From the NCBI GenBank assembly GCA_963773735.1, contig CAVZCK010000004.1:62001-126000 (forward strand): DNA of 64,000 nt. Direction: 5' to 3'. Source of the DNA: CAVZCK01 sp963773735. Its GTDB lineage: Bacteria; Pseudomonadota; Alphaproteobacteria; Rhizobiales; Rhodomicrobiaceae. The notes beneath the pieces were generated by a model. That model ran no database searches, was not told the origin of the DNA, and worked only from the letters and a program-made list of their open reading frames with translations. The first letter of the stretch is position 1, and every line of letters begins with the position of its first letter. This document shows, one piece after another, positions 1 through 9,751 of the stretch. The position numbers and the translations under genes were made by a program.

Positions 1-90
1 CTCCGGATTACGCCCCGCCTGCCGTGCGGCAGCGGCGATGCGCTGTTGGATTTGCCCCAGTCTTGCGGCAGCGATGTTGGCGCCATTCAT
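1..90 (-). CDS. YggS/PLPBP-family PLP-binding protein, N-terminal 30 codons (runs off the window)
   Basis: Only the first 30 codons are inside the window; the reading frame starts at an ATG at 90 and is open to base 1. The translation begins MNGANIAAARLGQIQQRIA and continues AAARQAGRNPE, the typical amphipathic first helix of the YggS/PROSC (COG0325) family, in which a run such as IAAAARRAGRDP precedes the first beta strand. Members bind pyridoxal phosphate and act in PLP homeostasis without a known catalytic role. The gene is divergent from leuS, with 130 bases between the two start codons. The PLP lysine lies outside the window, so the call rests on the N-terminus and context alone. Confidence 0.75.
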   Translation of the reverse strand, partial: MNGANIAAARLGQIQQRIAAAARQAGRNPE

Positions 91-220
91 CGTCGTCTCG
101 CAAAATAGCCAAAGATATTTGTGCCCCAGCTCGAAGGGCGACTTGACCGCACCCATGTTTTTCGGCTGGATACGGCACCTCACATCGCAGAGCTACGCCA
201 CGATCAGATAAGACACCGCA

Positions 221-2842
221 ATGGCTTCCGAAAGATATAACGCACCGGATCGCGAAAAGCATTGGCGCAAGGTTTGGGACGATGCCCAAGTCTATCGCGC
301 CGAGGAGAACAAATCGCGACCTAAATACTATGTTCTGGAAATGTTCCCCTACCCGTCAGGGCGCATCCATATGGGCCATGTCCGCAATTACTCTATGGGC
401 GACGTGGTGGCGCGCTATAAGCGCGCCAAGGGCTATAACGTGCTTCACCCGATGGGCTGGGACGCATTCGGTCTGCCGGCTGAAAATGCCGCCATTGGCA
501 AAAGGGCACCCATCCGAAAGCAATGGACCTACGGAACATTGCCGCAATGCGTGGCCAGTTCAAGGCGATGGGGCTGTCGCTACGACTGGAGCCGTGAGCT
601 GGCGACCTGCGATCCGAATATTACGAGCAGCAGCAGCGCCTGTTCATCGACTTCTTCAACAACGGACTGGTCTATCGCAAGAAGAGCAAGGTCAATTGGG
701 ACCCGGTCGAGCACACCGTGCTGGCGAACGAGCAGGTGATCGACGGCCGCGGCTGGCGGTCTGGCGCGCTGGTTGAGCAGCGCGAGCTGAGCGCAATGGT
801 TCTTGAAGATCACCCATTATGCGGATGATCTGCTGATGGCGCTGGACCGGCTGGACCGCTGGCCGGACAAGGTGCGGCTGATGCAGCGCAATTGGATCGG
901 GCGGTCCGAAGGTCTGCTGATGCGCTTTGCGCTGGAGGGCGAGGCGCTGCCAAGGGGCATGAGACGCTGGAGGTATTCACAACTCGGCCGGACACGATTT
1001 TCGGCATGTCGTTCTGCGCGGTCTCGCCGGACCATCCGCTGGCCAAGGCGCTGGCGAAAAGGGACAAGAGCCGTAAAGGCGTTCATCGACGAGTGCCACC
1101 GCATGGGCACCGCGACCGAGGAGATCGAACGGGCCGAGAAGAAGGGCTATGACACCGGCCTGAAGGCGGTGCATCCCTTCCGCAAGAGCGCGAAGGTGCC
1201 GGTCTATATCGCCAATTTCATCCTGATGGAGTACGGCACCGGCGCGATCTTCGGCTGCCCGGCGCATGACCAGCGCGACCTGGATTTCGCGCGCAAATAC
1301 AAGCTGAAGGTCAAGCCCGTCGTCATGCCGGAAGGTGAGGACCCGAAGACTTTCAAGGTCGGCAATGACGCCTATACCGGCCCCGGCAAGATCGCCAATT
1401 CCAGCTTCCTCGACGGCATGACCGTCGAGGAGGCCGAAAATGAGGTCGCAAAGCGGCTGGAGAAACGCGGCGAGGGCGAGCGCAAGATCAATTACCGCCT
1501 GCGCGACTGGGGCATTTCGCGCCAGCGCTATTGGGGCTGCCCGATCCCGATCATGCATTGCAAGGCATGCGGCGCGGTTCCGCCGGACAAGCTGCCGGTG
1601 CTGCTGCCGGATGATGTGACCTTCGACAAGCCCGGCAATCCGCTGGAGCGGCACCCGACCTGGAAGCACGTCGACTTGCCCGCAATGCGGCGGCGAGGCG
1701 ACGCGCGAAACCGACACGATGGACACATTCGTCGAACTCGTCCTGGTATTTCGCCCGCTTCTGCTCGCCGCATGCCCAGACGCCAGTGAACCGCGAGGCA
1801 GTCGAATATTGGCTGCCGGTCGACCAATATATCGGCGGCATCGAGCACGCGATCCTGCATCTGCTCTATTCGCGCTTCTTCATGCGCGCCATGACCGACA
1901 CCGGCCATCTCGACATCTGACGAGCCATTTGCCGGCTTGTTCACGCAGGGCATGGTGATCCACGAGACCTATCGCGATCAAGGCCGGCAAATGGCTGAGC
2001 CCGGACGAGGTGCGATTTCGTCGATAATGGCGGCGGCGAGCGGCGGGCCGTCGTGGCCGCCGAACTGGCGAGCCGATCGAAATCGGCCCGGCGGAGAAGA
2101 TGTCGAAATCGAAGACGAACACCGTCGATCCGGATGGACTTTATAGCTCCATTACGGTGCCGACACGGCGCGCTGGTTCATGCTGTCAAACTCGCCGCCC
2201 GAACGCGACGTGCTTTGGACAGATGAAGGCGTGCAGGGCGCTTGGCGGCTCGTCCAGCGGCTGTGGCGTCTCGTGGACGAGGCCGTAGCCCATGGCGCGG
2301 CGAAAGGCGCAAAGCGGCCGACGGCGTTCAGTCCCGAGGCCGATGAGCTGCGCCGGGCCGCGCATCGCGCCTTGGAAACGGTCGAGCCGCAATATCGAGG
2401 GGCTGCGTTTCAACACCGCCATTGCGGCAATCTACGATCTCGCCAATAAATTCGGCGTCGGCGCTCCAAGGCCAAAAATCCGCCAAAGACTCAGGTCTTG
2501 ATTGGGCGATTCGCGAGGCAGCGGAGCTGATGACGCAAATGTTCGCGCCATTCATGCCGCATCTTGCGGAAGAGTGCTGGGCGCGGCTCGGCTACAACAG
2601 TCTGGTCGCAAAACAGCCATGGCCGGAGGCCGAAAGGGCGCTGCTCGTTGACGATAAGATTACCATTGCCGTACAGGTGAATGGTAAACGTCGGGACGAG
2701 TTGTTGATTTCGCGCGACGCCTCTAAGGCTGACGTCGAAGCTGCGGCGTTGAGCTTGGACGGCGTCAAGCGCGCGATCGAAGGGCGTGCGATCAAAAAGG
2801 TGATCGTGGTGCCGCAGCGGATCGTCAACGTGGTTGCGCTTG
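221..2842 (+). CDS. leuS: Leucyl-tRNA synthetase, interrupted by many frameshifts
   Basis: Class I aminoacyl-tRNA synthetase charging tRNA-Leu in the cytoplasm. It starts at ATG 221 (MASERYNAPDREKHW). The HIGH-type motif HMGH is at residues 50-53, the CP1 editing-domain segment TTRPDTIFG lies near 975-1005, and the KMSKS loop reads KMSKSKTN near 2097. The C-terminal domain ends in VVPQRIVNVVA. The span of about 2.62 kb fits the usual 870-880 residues. The protein can only be followed by changing frame ten or more times, for example near 505, 535, 582, 615, 795, 945, 1075, 1677 and 1740, several times between 1750 and 2180, and near 2390 and 2440. The shift near 795 looks like an inserted G between a serine codon and QWF. 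The gene is essential and no second copy is visible, so I infer sequencing errors, not decay. The natural stop is probably the TGA at 2840-2842, out of frame by one base here. Confidence 0.9.
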
Positions 2843-2853
2843 AGGGGAAGAGC

Positions 2854-3381
2854 GTGGGGGCACTGTCGAAGACAATCAAGCTCACCGGCGCGGCCGTGAT
2901 ATTCGCGGCGCTTGCTTCTCTTGGCGGCTGCGGCTGGCAGCCGCTTTACGGCCCGACGGCGAGCGGCGCCAAGCTCGGCGACGTCATGCGCACGGTCAAC
3001 ATTTCGACGGTGCCGGGGCGCGTCGGTCAGCGTGTGCGCAATGAGCTGATTTTCGATCAAACTGGCGGCGGCGAACGGGCCGATGAATTCAAATACCGGC
3101 TGGACATCGCTCTGCGCGAGTCCGTGCTCAATACGCTCGTCGACATTACAGGCGATCCGAATTCGCAGGTCTATCAGCTTTACACCCAATTCAAGCTGAT
3201 TCGCCTCGCGGATAATCAGGTCGTGATGGAAGGCCGCAGCAACGCCCGGGCAGCTTACAATAAGGTCGACTCGGTGTTCGCCGATATCCGGGCGAAGCGG
3301 GATGCCGAAGACCGCGCCGCGCGCACGATCTCGGACGAGATCCGGACGCGCCTTGCGACCTATTTTTCATCGAACGCCTGA
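2854..3381 (+). CDS. lptE: LPS-assembly lipoprotein LptE
   Basis: Outer-membrane lipoprotein that plugs the LptD barrel in lipopolysaccharide export. I start it at GTG 2854, which follows a GAGGGGAAG ribosome site. This gives 175 residues with a signal peptide and the lipobox LGGC, cysteine at residue 26, followed by GWQPLYG, the hallmark start of alphaproteobacterial LptE. The rest (repeated short beta segments, then an AARTISDEIRTRLATYF ending) fits the family. The frame is open upstream into leuS with no stop, so leuS and lptE appear fused here; this is almost certainly due to a one-base error near the leuS end. It sits between leuS and holA, the standard alphaproteobacterial order, and is probably co-transcribed with them. 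Confidence 0.85.
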   Translation: MGALSKTIKLTGAAVIFAALASLGGCGWQPLYGPTASGAKLGDVMRTVNISTVPGRVGQRVRNELIFDQTGGGERADEFKYRLDIALRESVLNTLVDITGDPNSQVYQLYTQFKLIRLADNQVVMEGRSNARAAYNKVDSVFADIRAKRDAEDRAARTISDEIRTRLATYFSSNA

Positions 3382-3467
3382 CGGACCGAATTTTCGGCGC
3401 GCGGCCCCTGGGCATGAGAATCGCCGATTGGCCTTGAACGGTTGCGCCCGCCGCGCATACTCCCATC

Positions 3468-4512
3468 ATGGTTGCAATCAAATCGACGGAGCTGCCGAGC
3501 GCCCTGAAATCCAAGGGCCAAACGCTTGACGCCTTTCTCGTCCATGGCGCCGATGCCGGCCAGGTCGCCGACATGGCATCATCGATCGCACGCAGCTTGA
3601 GCGCGATCGCGGCTCCGCCTGGCGAGATCCTCCGCCTCAGCGAGCAGGATCTGGCGCAGACACCCGGCCGGCTCGCCAGCGAGGTGCGCAGCCTGCCGAT
3701 GTTCGGCGGCCGCCCGGTGATCCTCGTCAAGCAGGGGCTGCAACTCACACCTGCATTGTTCGAAGATCTGTTCGATGGCCCGTCGCTTGCTGCCTATCTC
3801 GTTGTCGAAGCCGGAAATCTGAAGAAAGATGCCAAGATCCGGCAGATCTTCGAGAAGGCCAAGAATGCGGCTGCCATCGTCTGCTACGCCCCCGACAGTC
3901 GAAGCTTGCAGCACCTCATTCGCGAGGAGCTGCAGGTGGCAGGTCTGAGGATCGACGCCGAAGCGCTGCAGCACCTGACACAGCATCTCGGCGCCGATTG
4001 GGCGGTTTCGCGCTCGGAAATCGCCAAGCTCATGCTTTATGCGGCCGGCGAGGGGAGAATTACCGTCGAGCATATCGAAGCCGTGGTCGGCGACACCTCG
4101 GCGCACGCCTTCGACGCGGCGATCACCGCGGCCATGACCGGCAATGTCGGTGCGGCGCTCGAGCCATGTCGATGGGCTTGCCGCCGCCGGAACGCCGGGC
4201 GTCGTCTTCCTCAATCTGCTATCGGGGCATTTGCAGAAGCTTCACGCGATCCTGGGGGCGATGGATCGCGGCGAAAGCTTCGATGTGGCGTCGGGCCGAT
4301 TGCGTCCACCATTGCATTTCCGGCAAAAGGACACGATAAAAGCTCAGATATCCAAATGGCGGCTCAATGACGTCGTCGCCGCCATCGCCGCCTTGCATGA
4401 AACAGTACGGCAAACCCGGCTCAAGCCGCATCTTGAGCACGAGCTGGTCTCGGATGTCGTAATCAGGCTGGCGGCGCGACAACCGCGGCCTCGAACCCGA
4501 CCAACCCAGTAG
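3468..4512 (+). CDS. holA: DNA polymerase III delta subunit, one frameshift
   Basis: Clamp-loader delta subunit, which opens the beta sliding clamp. It starts at ATG 3468 (MVAIKSTELPSALKSKG) and stops at TAG 4510. Family landmarks are the N-terminal segment DAFLVHGADAG, the SLPMFGGRPVILVK beta-clamp-interaction region, and the C-terminal domain with HLGADWAVSRSEIAKLMLYA. The frame changes once, near 4165 (after NVGAALE), and continues as GLAAAGTPGVVFLNLLSGH to the end, giving about 347 residues, the usual length. Because the gene is essential I read the shift as an error. Its stop faces the stop of parB with 32 bases between. Confidence 0.88.
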
Positions 4513-4544
4513 CGCGTAAGCGAAGGCGGTCCGATCCGCGGCCT

Positions 4545-5468
4545 TCAGGCCACCAGCTTCTTCCGCACCGTCTCGAACTGCTCAAGGGTCCGATAGCGGA
4601 TGATGATCTCGCCGGCCTCGCCCTTGCCCGGCGCGACCTCGACCGTGAGACCGAGCGCGTCGGCAATCTCACGTTCGGCAGCCCGCGTGTCAGCGTCCTT
4701 CTGTAGGCCGGGCGTCACCGGCCGCGGCGCACCATCCTTGCCGCTCTTGCCGTCCCTCTTGTCTTGAACAAGCGCCTCGACGTCGCGAACGTTCAATCCC
4801 TTGCTGACAATATCGCTGGCGATTTTCTCGGCATCCTCGCGGCCCACCAAGGCGCGCGCATGCCCTGCGCTCAGCGTGCCATTGCGGACCATGGCCTGAA
4901 CGCTGTCCGGCAGCTTCAGGAGGCGCAGCGTGTTGGCCAGATGGCTGCGGCTTTTGCCGATGATCTGGCCCAGCTCCTCCTGCGTATAGCCGAAACGGTC
5001 GATCAGCTCCCGATAGCCGCTCGCCTCCTCGATGGCGTTGAGATCGGCGCGCTGGACGTTCTCGATGATCGCCAGCTCAAGCGCTTCCTGATCGGTCAGC
5101 GCACGGACGATCGCCGGGACAAGATGCAGCGAGGCCTTCTGCGCCGCCCGCCAGCGCCGCTCGCCGGCGACGATCTCGTAGCGGTGGCCGGCGGCGCCGA
5201 TCGGCCGCAGGATGATCGGCTGCACCAGACCTTTCTCGCGAATGGAACTCGCCAGCTCGTCGAGCTCAGCGTTGTCGAAGCTCTTGCGCGGATTGAACGG
5301 GCTCGGCGTGATCCGGTCGATCGGGATCATCCGCTGCTCGCCATGGCTCGGCAAGGGCTTGACTGTCGTCGCGCCGCTCGGGCTGCCGGTCTGCGCATTG
5401 GTTTCGCCGATGAGCGAGGCGAGGCCCCGGCCGAGGCGGCTCTTATGCGCGGGTTGTGGAGCACTCAT
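4545..5468 (-). CDS. parB: Chromosome partitioning protein ParB
   Basis: CTP-dependent DNA clamp that loads at parS and spreads to form the partition complex. The 307-residue protein begins MSAPQPAHKSRLGRGLASL, the conserved N-terminal box that stimulates ParA ATPase. It then shows the ITPSPFNPRKSF segment, the CTP-binding AGERRWRAAQ box and the helix-turn-helix YTQEELGQIIGKSRSHLANT, and ends with a leucine-rich dimerisation domain (YRTLEQFETVRKKL). I start it at ATG 5468 because a GAGGA ribosome site lies 9 bases upstream; a longer start 12 codons earlier has no such site. It follows parA by 32 bases, forming the usual rsmG-parA-parB operon, and its target sites lie nearby at 6929 and 9721. 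Confidence 0.95.
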   Translation of the reverse strand: MSAPQPAHKSRLGRGLASLIGETNAQTGSPSGATTVKPLPSHGEQRMIPIDRITPSPFNPRKSFDNAELDELASSIREKGLVQPIILRPIGAAGHRYEIVAGERRWRAAQKASLHLVPAIVRALTDQEALELAIIENVQRADLNAIEEASGYRELIDRFGYTQEELGQIIGKSRSHLANTLRLLKLPDSVQAMVRNGTLSAGHARALVGREDAEKIASDIVSKGLNVRDVEALVQDKRDGKSGKDGAPRPVTPGLQKDADTRAAEREIADALGLTVEVAPGKGEAGEIIIRYRTLEQFETVRKKLVA

Positions 5469-5500
5469 TTGCTTGGTTCCTCGTTGCCCGTCGATGCGAA

Positions 5501-6337
5501 TCATGCCGCCGTGGCGCGGCTTTCCCGGTCGATGATTTCGGCCGCAAGGTCGACATAGGCTTTGCTGCCCGGGCTCTTGTAATCGTAGAGAAGGATCGGC
5601 TTGCCGTGAGACGGCGCTTCGGCGACGCGCACATTGCGCGGGATGACGGTCGCGTAGACTTTTTCGCCAAAGAAGCTGCGAACCTCCGTCGAGACTTCGT
5701 CGGCAAGCTTGGTCCGGCTATCGTGCATGGTGAGCACGACACCATGGATTTCCAGCGACGGATTGAGGCTTGCGCGGACGAAGTCGATGGTCTCCTTGAG
5801 CTGGGTGATGCCTTCCAGCGCGAAAAACTCGCATTGAACCGGCACGAGCACGGCGTCGGCCGCGGCCATGGCATTCAGCGTCAGGATGTTCAGCGAGGGC
5901 GGACAGTCGATCAGCACATAATGAATGCGCTCCTTCTCAGCGCGCTCATGTTCGGAAGCGCGCAGGGAAACGATGGCATCGCGCAGGAAATAGGCACGGT
6001 TTGGCGCCGATGAAATTTCAGGCTCCAGGCCGGCGAGATCGCGAGTCGAGGGCGCGACGAACAGGCCCGGAACCATGAGCGTCTCGACCATCGCCTGCTC
6101 GAGCGCGGCGGCGCCGGCGAGCACATCATAAGTCGAGACATGGCGCTGATCTTCGCTGATGCCGAGCCCGGTGCTGGCATTGCCTTGAGGGTCGAGATCG
6201 ACGACGAGCGTCTTCTCGCCGGCCGCCGCCAGGGCGGTGCCGAGATTGATCGCTGTCGTGGTCTTGCCCACGCCGCCCTTCTGATTAGCCACTGCGAGAA
6301 CACGCAATTCGGACCGTCCGTATGATTGTCGTTTCAC
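5501..6337 (-). CDS. parA: Chromosome partitioning ATPase ParA (Soj)
   Basis: Deviant Walker-type ATPase that moves ParB-parS complexes to the cell pole. Length is 278 residues. The deviant Walker A motif KGGVGKTTT lies near residues 19-27, the Walker A' region DLDPQGNASTGLG near residue 48, and the switch II segment LIDCPPSLNILTLNA near residue 130. The gene is intact. Its ATG overlaps the rsmG stop codon by four bases (ATGA), so the two are translationally coupled, and parB follows after 32 bases. Confidence 0.96.
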   Translation of the reverse strand: MKRQSYGRSELRVLAVANQKGGVGKTTTAINLGTALAAAGEKTLVVDLDPQGNASTGLGISEDQRHVSTYDVLAGAAALEQAMVETLMVPGLFVAPSTRDLAGLEPEISSAPNRAYFLRDAIVSLRASEHERAEKERIHYVLIDCPPSLNILTLNAMAAADAVLVPVQCEFFALEGITQLKETIDFVRASLNPSLEIHGVVLTMHDSRTKLADEVSTEVRSFFGEKVYATVIPRNVRVAEAPSHGKPILLYDYKSPGSKAYVDLAAEIIDRESRATAA

Positions 6338-7005
6338 CGCGAATAATCCCCCTGTGAGATCAAATTTCTGACCTCGACGATCCAGCCATCTGCGCTTGAG
6401 CGGCTCGGTATCGACCTGCCGTCAAATTTCCAGTGCCTTTCAGCCTCTTTGATCTCCGTCTCAGCCTCGCGGCCCTTGAGAAACAGACCGACTGTGTGTT
6501 CCCCGAAAAAGCCACATGCCAAGCCAAGCAGACGACCAAGCGACGCAAGCGCCCTGCTGGTCACCACATCGGCCGGGCCAAGCCGCCCCCCTCGGGCGAT
6601 ATCTTCGATCCGCCCTTCGTGAACCTTGACGGAAACCCCCGTCGCCCGGGCGACGTCCGACAAGAACGCACATTTGCGGCCATTCGACTCGATGAGGTTA
6701 ACGATGCGATTCTCATGATTCGCAAGAAGAATGGCAATCACAAGTCCGGGGAATCCCCCGCCACTGCCAAGATCGACCCAGCATCTCGCATCCGGCGCGA
6801 AACGCAAAAGCTGGGCGCTGTCGGCGAAGTGGCGGTGCCAGATATCACTAAGCGTCGACGGCGAAACAAGATTGACGGCACTCTGCCAGCGCGCCAGCAG
6901 CTCAGCATAACGCTGAAGCTTATCCACAGTTTCACGTGGAACGCCGAATGCGGCGGCGAAGTCGTCTGGCGCCTCGGATACGGGGAAGCGATGTCGCCCT
7001 GCCAC
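6334..7005 (-). CDS. rsmG: 16S rRNA m7G527 methyltransferase RsmG (GidB)
   Basis: SAM-dependent methyltransferase modifying G527 of 16S rRNA. The 223-residue protein contains the SAM-binding motif VDLGSGGGFPGLV and the IESNGRKCAFL segment typical of the family. The start is a GTG at 7005; an ATG at 7018 is in another frame. The gene lies 23 bases after the mnmG stop and overlaps parA by four bases. The first 30 codons contain a perfect DnaA box and a core-perfect parS (6920-6942), so this stretch serves as protein and probably as ParB/DnaA target. Confidence 0.94.
   Translation of the reverse strand: MAGRHRFPVSEAPDDFAAAFGVPRETVDKLQRYAELLARWQSAVNLVSPSTLSDIWHRHFADSAQLLRFAPDARCWVDLGSGGGFPGLVIAILLANHENRIVNLIESNGRKCAFLSDVARATGVSVKVHEGRIEDIARGGRLGPADVVTSRALASLGRLLGLACGFFGEHTVGLFLKGREAETEIKEAERHWKFDGRSIPSRSSADGWIVEVRNLISQGDYSR
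6920..6928 (-). promoter_or_regulatory. Perfect DnaA box abutting a parS
   Basis: The plus strand reads TTATCCACA, identical to the consensus DnaA box, and ends at the base before the parS at 6929. It lies inside the rsmG coding region. The sequence match is exact; binding by DnaA is inferred. Confidence 0.5.
6929..6942. promoter_or_regulatory. parS centromere site inside rsmG
   Basis: GTTTCACGTGGAAC matches the bacterial parS core GTTNCACGTGNAAC at every fixed position. It lies within codons near the rsmG start, about 1.5 kb from parB. ParB recognises this 14-16 bp palindrome and nucleates spreading. Confidence 0.8.
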
Positions 7006-7028
7006 CGCCCGGCGCCATTGCGGTCATG

Positions 7029-8905
7029 TCAGGCCGACCGCCGGAGCGGCGCTTTTTTCGCCTGGGCGAGGATCAGCATCAGCGCCGCCGGGGTCATGCC
7101 GTCGATGCGGCTCGCCTGCGCGAGCGAAACCGGGCGGTCGCGCTCCAGCTTCTGCCGCAGCTCGGTCGAGAGGCCGGCGATGGCGCGATAGTCGATCGCC
7201 GGCGGGATCGCGATCGCCTCGTCCTTGCGGTAAGCGGCGATATCGGCGTCCTGGCGCCGCAGATAGATGTCGTAGCGCGCGTCGATTTCGAGCTGCGCGG
7301 CGACGCCCGTGGGAATTTGCGCCAGCTCCGGCCAGATGGCGGCAAGGCGCGGCATCGTCATATCCGGGAAGGCAAGCATCTCGAACGCCGTGCGGCGGCG
7401 GCCGTCGCGGTTGATGGCGAAGCCCCTGGCGTCTGCCTCGTCCGGCGTCGCGCTGAGCGCGTGGAGCAACTGCCCGGCCTTCGTCGATCGCTGCGGCCTT
7501 TGCCGCATAAGCGGTCGGAGCGCTCTGCACCGACACAGCCGATCGCCTCGCCGAGTGGCGTCAGCCGCGCATCGGCATTGTCGGCGCGCAGCCGCAGCCG
7601 ATATTCCGCGCGCGAGGTGAACATGCGGTAGGGCTCGACGACACCGCGCGTGACGAGGTCATCGATCATCACGCCGATATAGGCGTCCGTCCGCGACAGC
7701 ACGAAATTACGCGCGTGCCGCCGCCTGCGGTCAGCGCGGCATTGATGCCGGCGACGAGGCCTTGGCCGGCCGCCTCCTCATAGCCGGTCGTGCCGTTGAT
7801 CTGGCCGGCGAGAAACAGGCCCGGCAGGCGCTTCACCTCAAGCGTCGGCAGAAGCTCGCGCGGATCGACATAGTCATATTCGATGGCGTAGCCGGGCCGG
7901 ATGATGCGCACCTTCGCCAGCCCCGGAATGGTGCGGATGAAGGCGTCCTGCACCTCCTCCGGCAGCGAGGTCGAAATGCCATTCGGATAGACGGTGTCGT
8001 CGTCGAGCCCCTCCGGCTCCAGAAAGATCTGGTGGCTCTGCCGCTCGCGGAAGCGAACGACCTTGTCCTCGATCGAGGGACAATAGCGCGGGCCAGTGCC
8101 GCGGATCTGGCCAGAATAGATCGGCGCGCGGGAAAGGTTCGCCCCGATGATCCGGTGCGTCTCATCGTTGGTGTGCGTGATGTGGCAAACGGTCTGCGGC
8201 GTGGTGATCCGCGCGGTCAGAAAGGAGAACGGCACGGGCGGCTCGTCGCCCGGCTGCGCGGCGAGGCCGGCGTAATCGATCGTGCGGCCATCGAGGCGGG
8301 CAGGCGTGCCGGTCTTCAGGCGGCCCATGCGCAGGCCGAGCGCATAGAGCCGGTCGGACAGGCCAATAGCTGGCGCCTCGCCGACACGGCCGGCGGGCAC
8401 GCGCCTCTCGCCGATATGGATCAGGCCCTTGAGGAACGTCCCGGTCGTGACGACGACGGCTGCCGTACCATATTCCGCGCCGCTCGCCGTTACGATGCCC
8501 GCCACGCGGCCGTCCTTGACGATAAGATCCTCGACCGGCGCGGCGATCACATCGAGATTTGCCGTTGCCTCGATAGCGGCGCGCATCGCCTTGGCGATAG
8601 AGCTTGCGGTCGGTCTGGGCGCGCGGCCCCTGAACCGCGGGCCCCTTCGAGCGGTTCAGCATGCGGAACTGAATGCCGGACTGGTCGGCGACGCGGCCCA
8701 TCAGCCCGTCCAGCGCGTCGATCTCGCGCACGAGATGACCCTTGCCGAGCCCGCCAATGGCCGGATTGCAGGACATCTCGCCGATGGTCTCGACCTTGTG
8801 CGTGATCAGCGCCGTGCGCGCGCCCATGCGCGCGGCCGCGGCCGCGGCCTCGCAGCCGGCGTGTCCGCCGCCAATCACGATCACATCATAGGCCGTGTTC
8901 CGCAT
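7029..8905 (-). CDS. mnmG: tRNA U34 carboxymethylaminomethyl synthase subunit MnmG (GidA), several frameshifts
   Basis: FAD-dependent partner of MnmE; together they modify the wobble uridine of tRNAs. It starts MRNTAYDVIVIGGGHAGCEA with the dinucleotide-binding GGGHAGCEA motif and contains FRMLNRSKGPAVQGPRAQ and the FTSRAEYRLRLRADNAD segment specific to MnmG. It ends in the helical C-terminal domain. The total span of about 1.88 kb fits the usual 620-625 residues. The frame changes near 8602 (an extra A in CCAAGG as read on the gene strand), near 7708 (at GTAATTT), near 7503 and near 7462. Homopolymer contexts suggest sequencing errors. It is followed by rsmG-parA-parB and preceded by the histidine phosphatase and mnmE in the same orientation. 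Confidence 0.92.
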
Positions 8906-9029
8906 GAAGCCGCGGCTCGAAAACTCACCAAGTCAGGAAATCTGTGGGGACAGTAGCGCCATCTTGGCGCGGCGTCAAAGTCGAGCCCGTGCGCGCATAT
9001 GAGATGCGCGTGGCGAAGCGCGGATGGCA

Positions 9030-9642
9030 TCAGCCTTCGATGCGCCACTTCGCGCCGTCCCAACAGGCGATGAACCCCTCGGCGTTGGCGATCGGCGCGG
9101 CGAGGTGGAAAGCGCGAAAGGCACGCATGGTCTCCGGACTGATCGCGCCGCTGCAATTCTCAATCTCCCAATGCACCGCTTTCATGAACATGCCGTGCGA
9201 GAAGATCGTGGCAGTTGGCACGGTGAGCCGCGCAAGGCGGTCGAGCAGCGCTCGCACGCGGCCGACGAGATCCCGGTAAGATTTCCGCCCCGCCTCCATC
9301 GACATAATGTGGATCGGCGGCGGTCCAAAACGCCGTCGCCCAGGGCAGACGGTGCGCGGTCGTCGTATCGAGGCAGCGCTCTGCCGCCAGATAGGTGAAT
9401 TCCTGGACCGGCCAAATCTCGAACGGCACAAGCGGGAAACGCGCGACCGTGGGCTTCGCCGTGTCATGAGCGCGCAGATAGGGCGAGGCGACAAGCAGGG
9501 CAGGGGCCGCGGTAAAGCTCTCGCTCACCTCCAATGCCTGCGCCCATCCCCGATCCGTCAGTGGAATGCTATGGGTTTCGCTTGTTATCCCGCCGGCATT
9601 GGCCAGGCTTTCTCCATGACGGATGAAGCGGACAGTGAGCAT
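9030..9642 (-). CDS. Histidine phosphatase family protein (phosphoglycerate-mutase-like), one frameshift
   Basis: Begins MLTVRFIRHGESLANAGG with the catalytic RHGE motif of the histidine phosphatase superfamily near residues 8-11. A second conserved segment, SPYLRAHDTAKPT, is followed by a late histidine in ATIFSHGMFMK. Substrate is unknown. The frame changes once near 9283 in a run of three A (T on the plus strand): the first part ends DGGGAE and continues as SYRDLVGRVRALLDRLARL. Corrected length is about 203 residues. It is inserted between mnmE and mnmG; 109 bases separate it from mnmE, and that gap carries a parS. Confidence 0.8.
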
Positions 9643-9720
9643 CAGCGGCGCGCCTGTCCTTTTGCTTGGGTTCGGTAGGAAGATGATTAGAGGAGAGCAG
9701 GTCGCGGCTCAAGGGTTGGC

Positions 9721-9734
9721 GTTTCACGTGAAAC
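9721..9734. promoter_or_regulatory. parS centromere site (perfect palindrome)
   Basis: GTTTCACGTGAAAC is a perfect 14-base palindrome identical to the parS core. It lies in the short gap between mnmE and the histidine phosphatase gene, about 4.2 kb from parB. With the site at 6929 it marks a ParB-nucleation cluster near the replication origin. Confidence 0.9.
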
Positions 9735-9751
9735 GGCCGGCGTTGCAGCCC

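Noticed and set aside
2422..3381. A continuous frame joining the LeuS C-terminus to LptE
   Set aside because: LptE has its own ribosome site, GTG start and lipoprotein signal, and a leuS stop (TGA 2840) is off by one base in a gene full of indels; not a genuine fusion.
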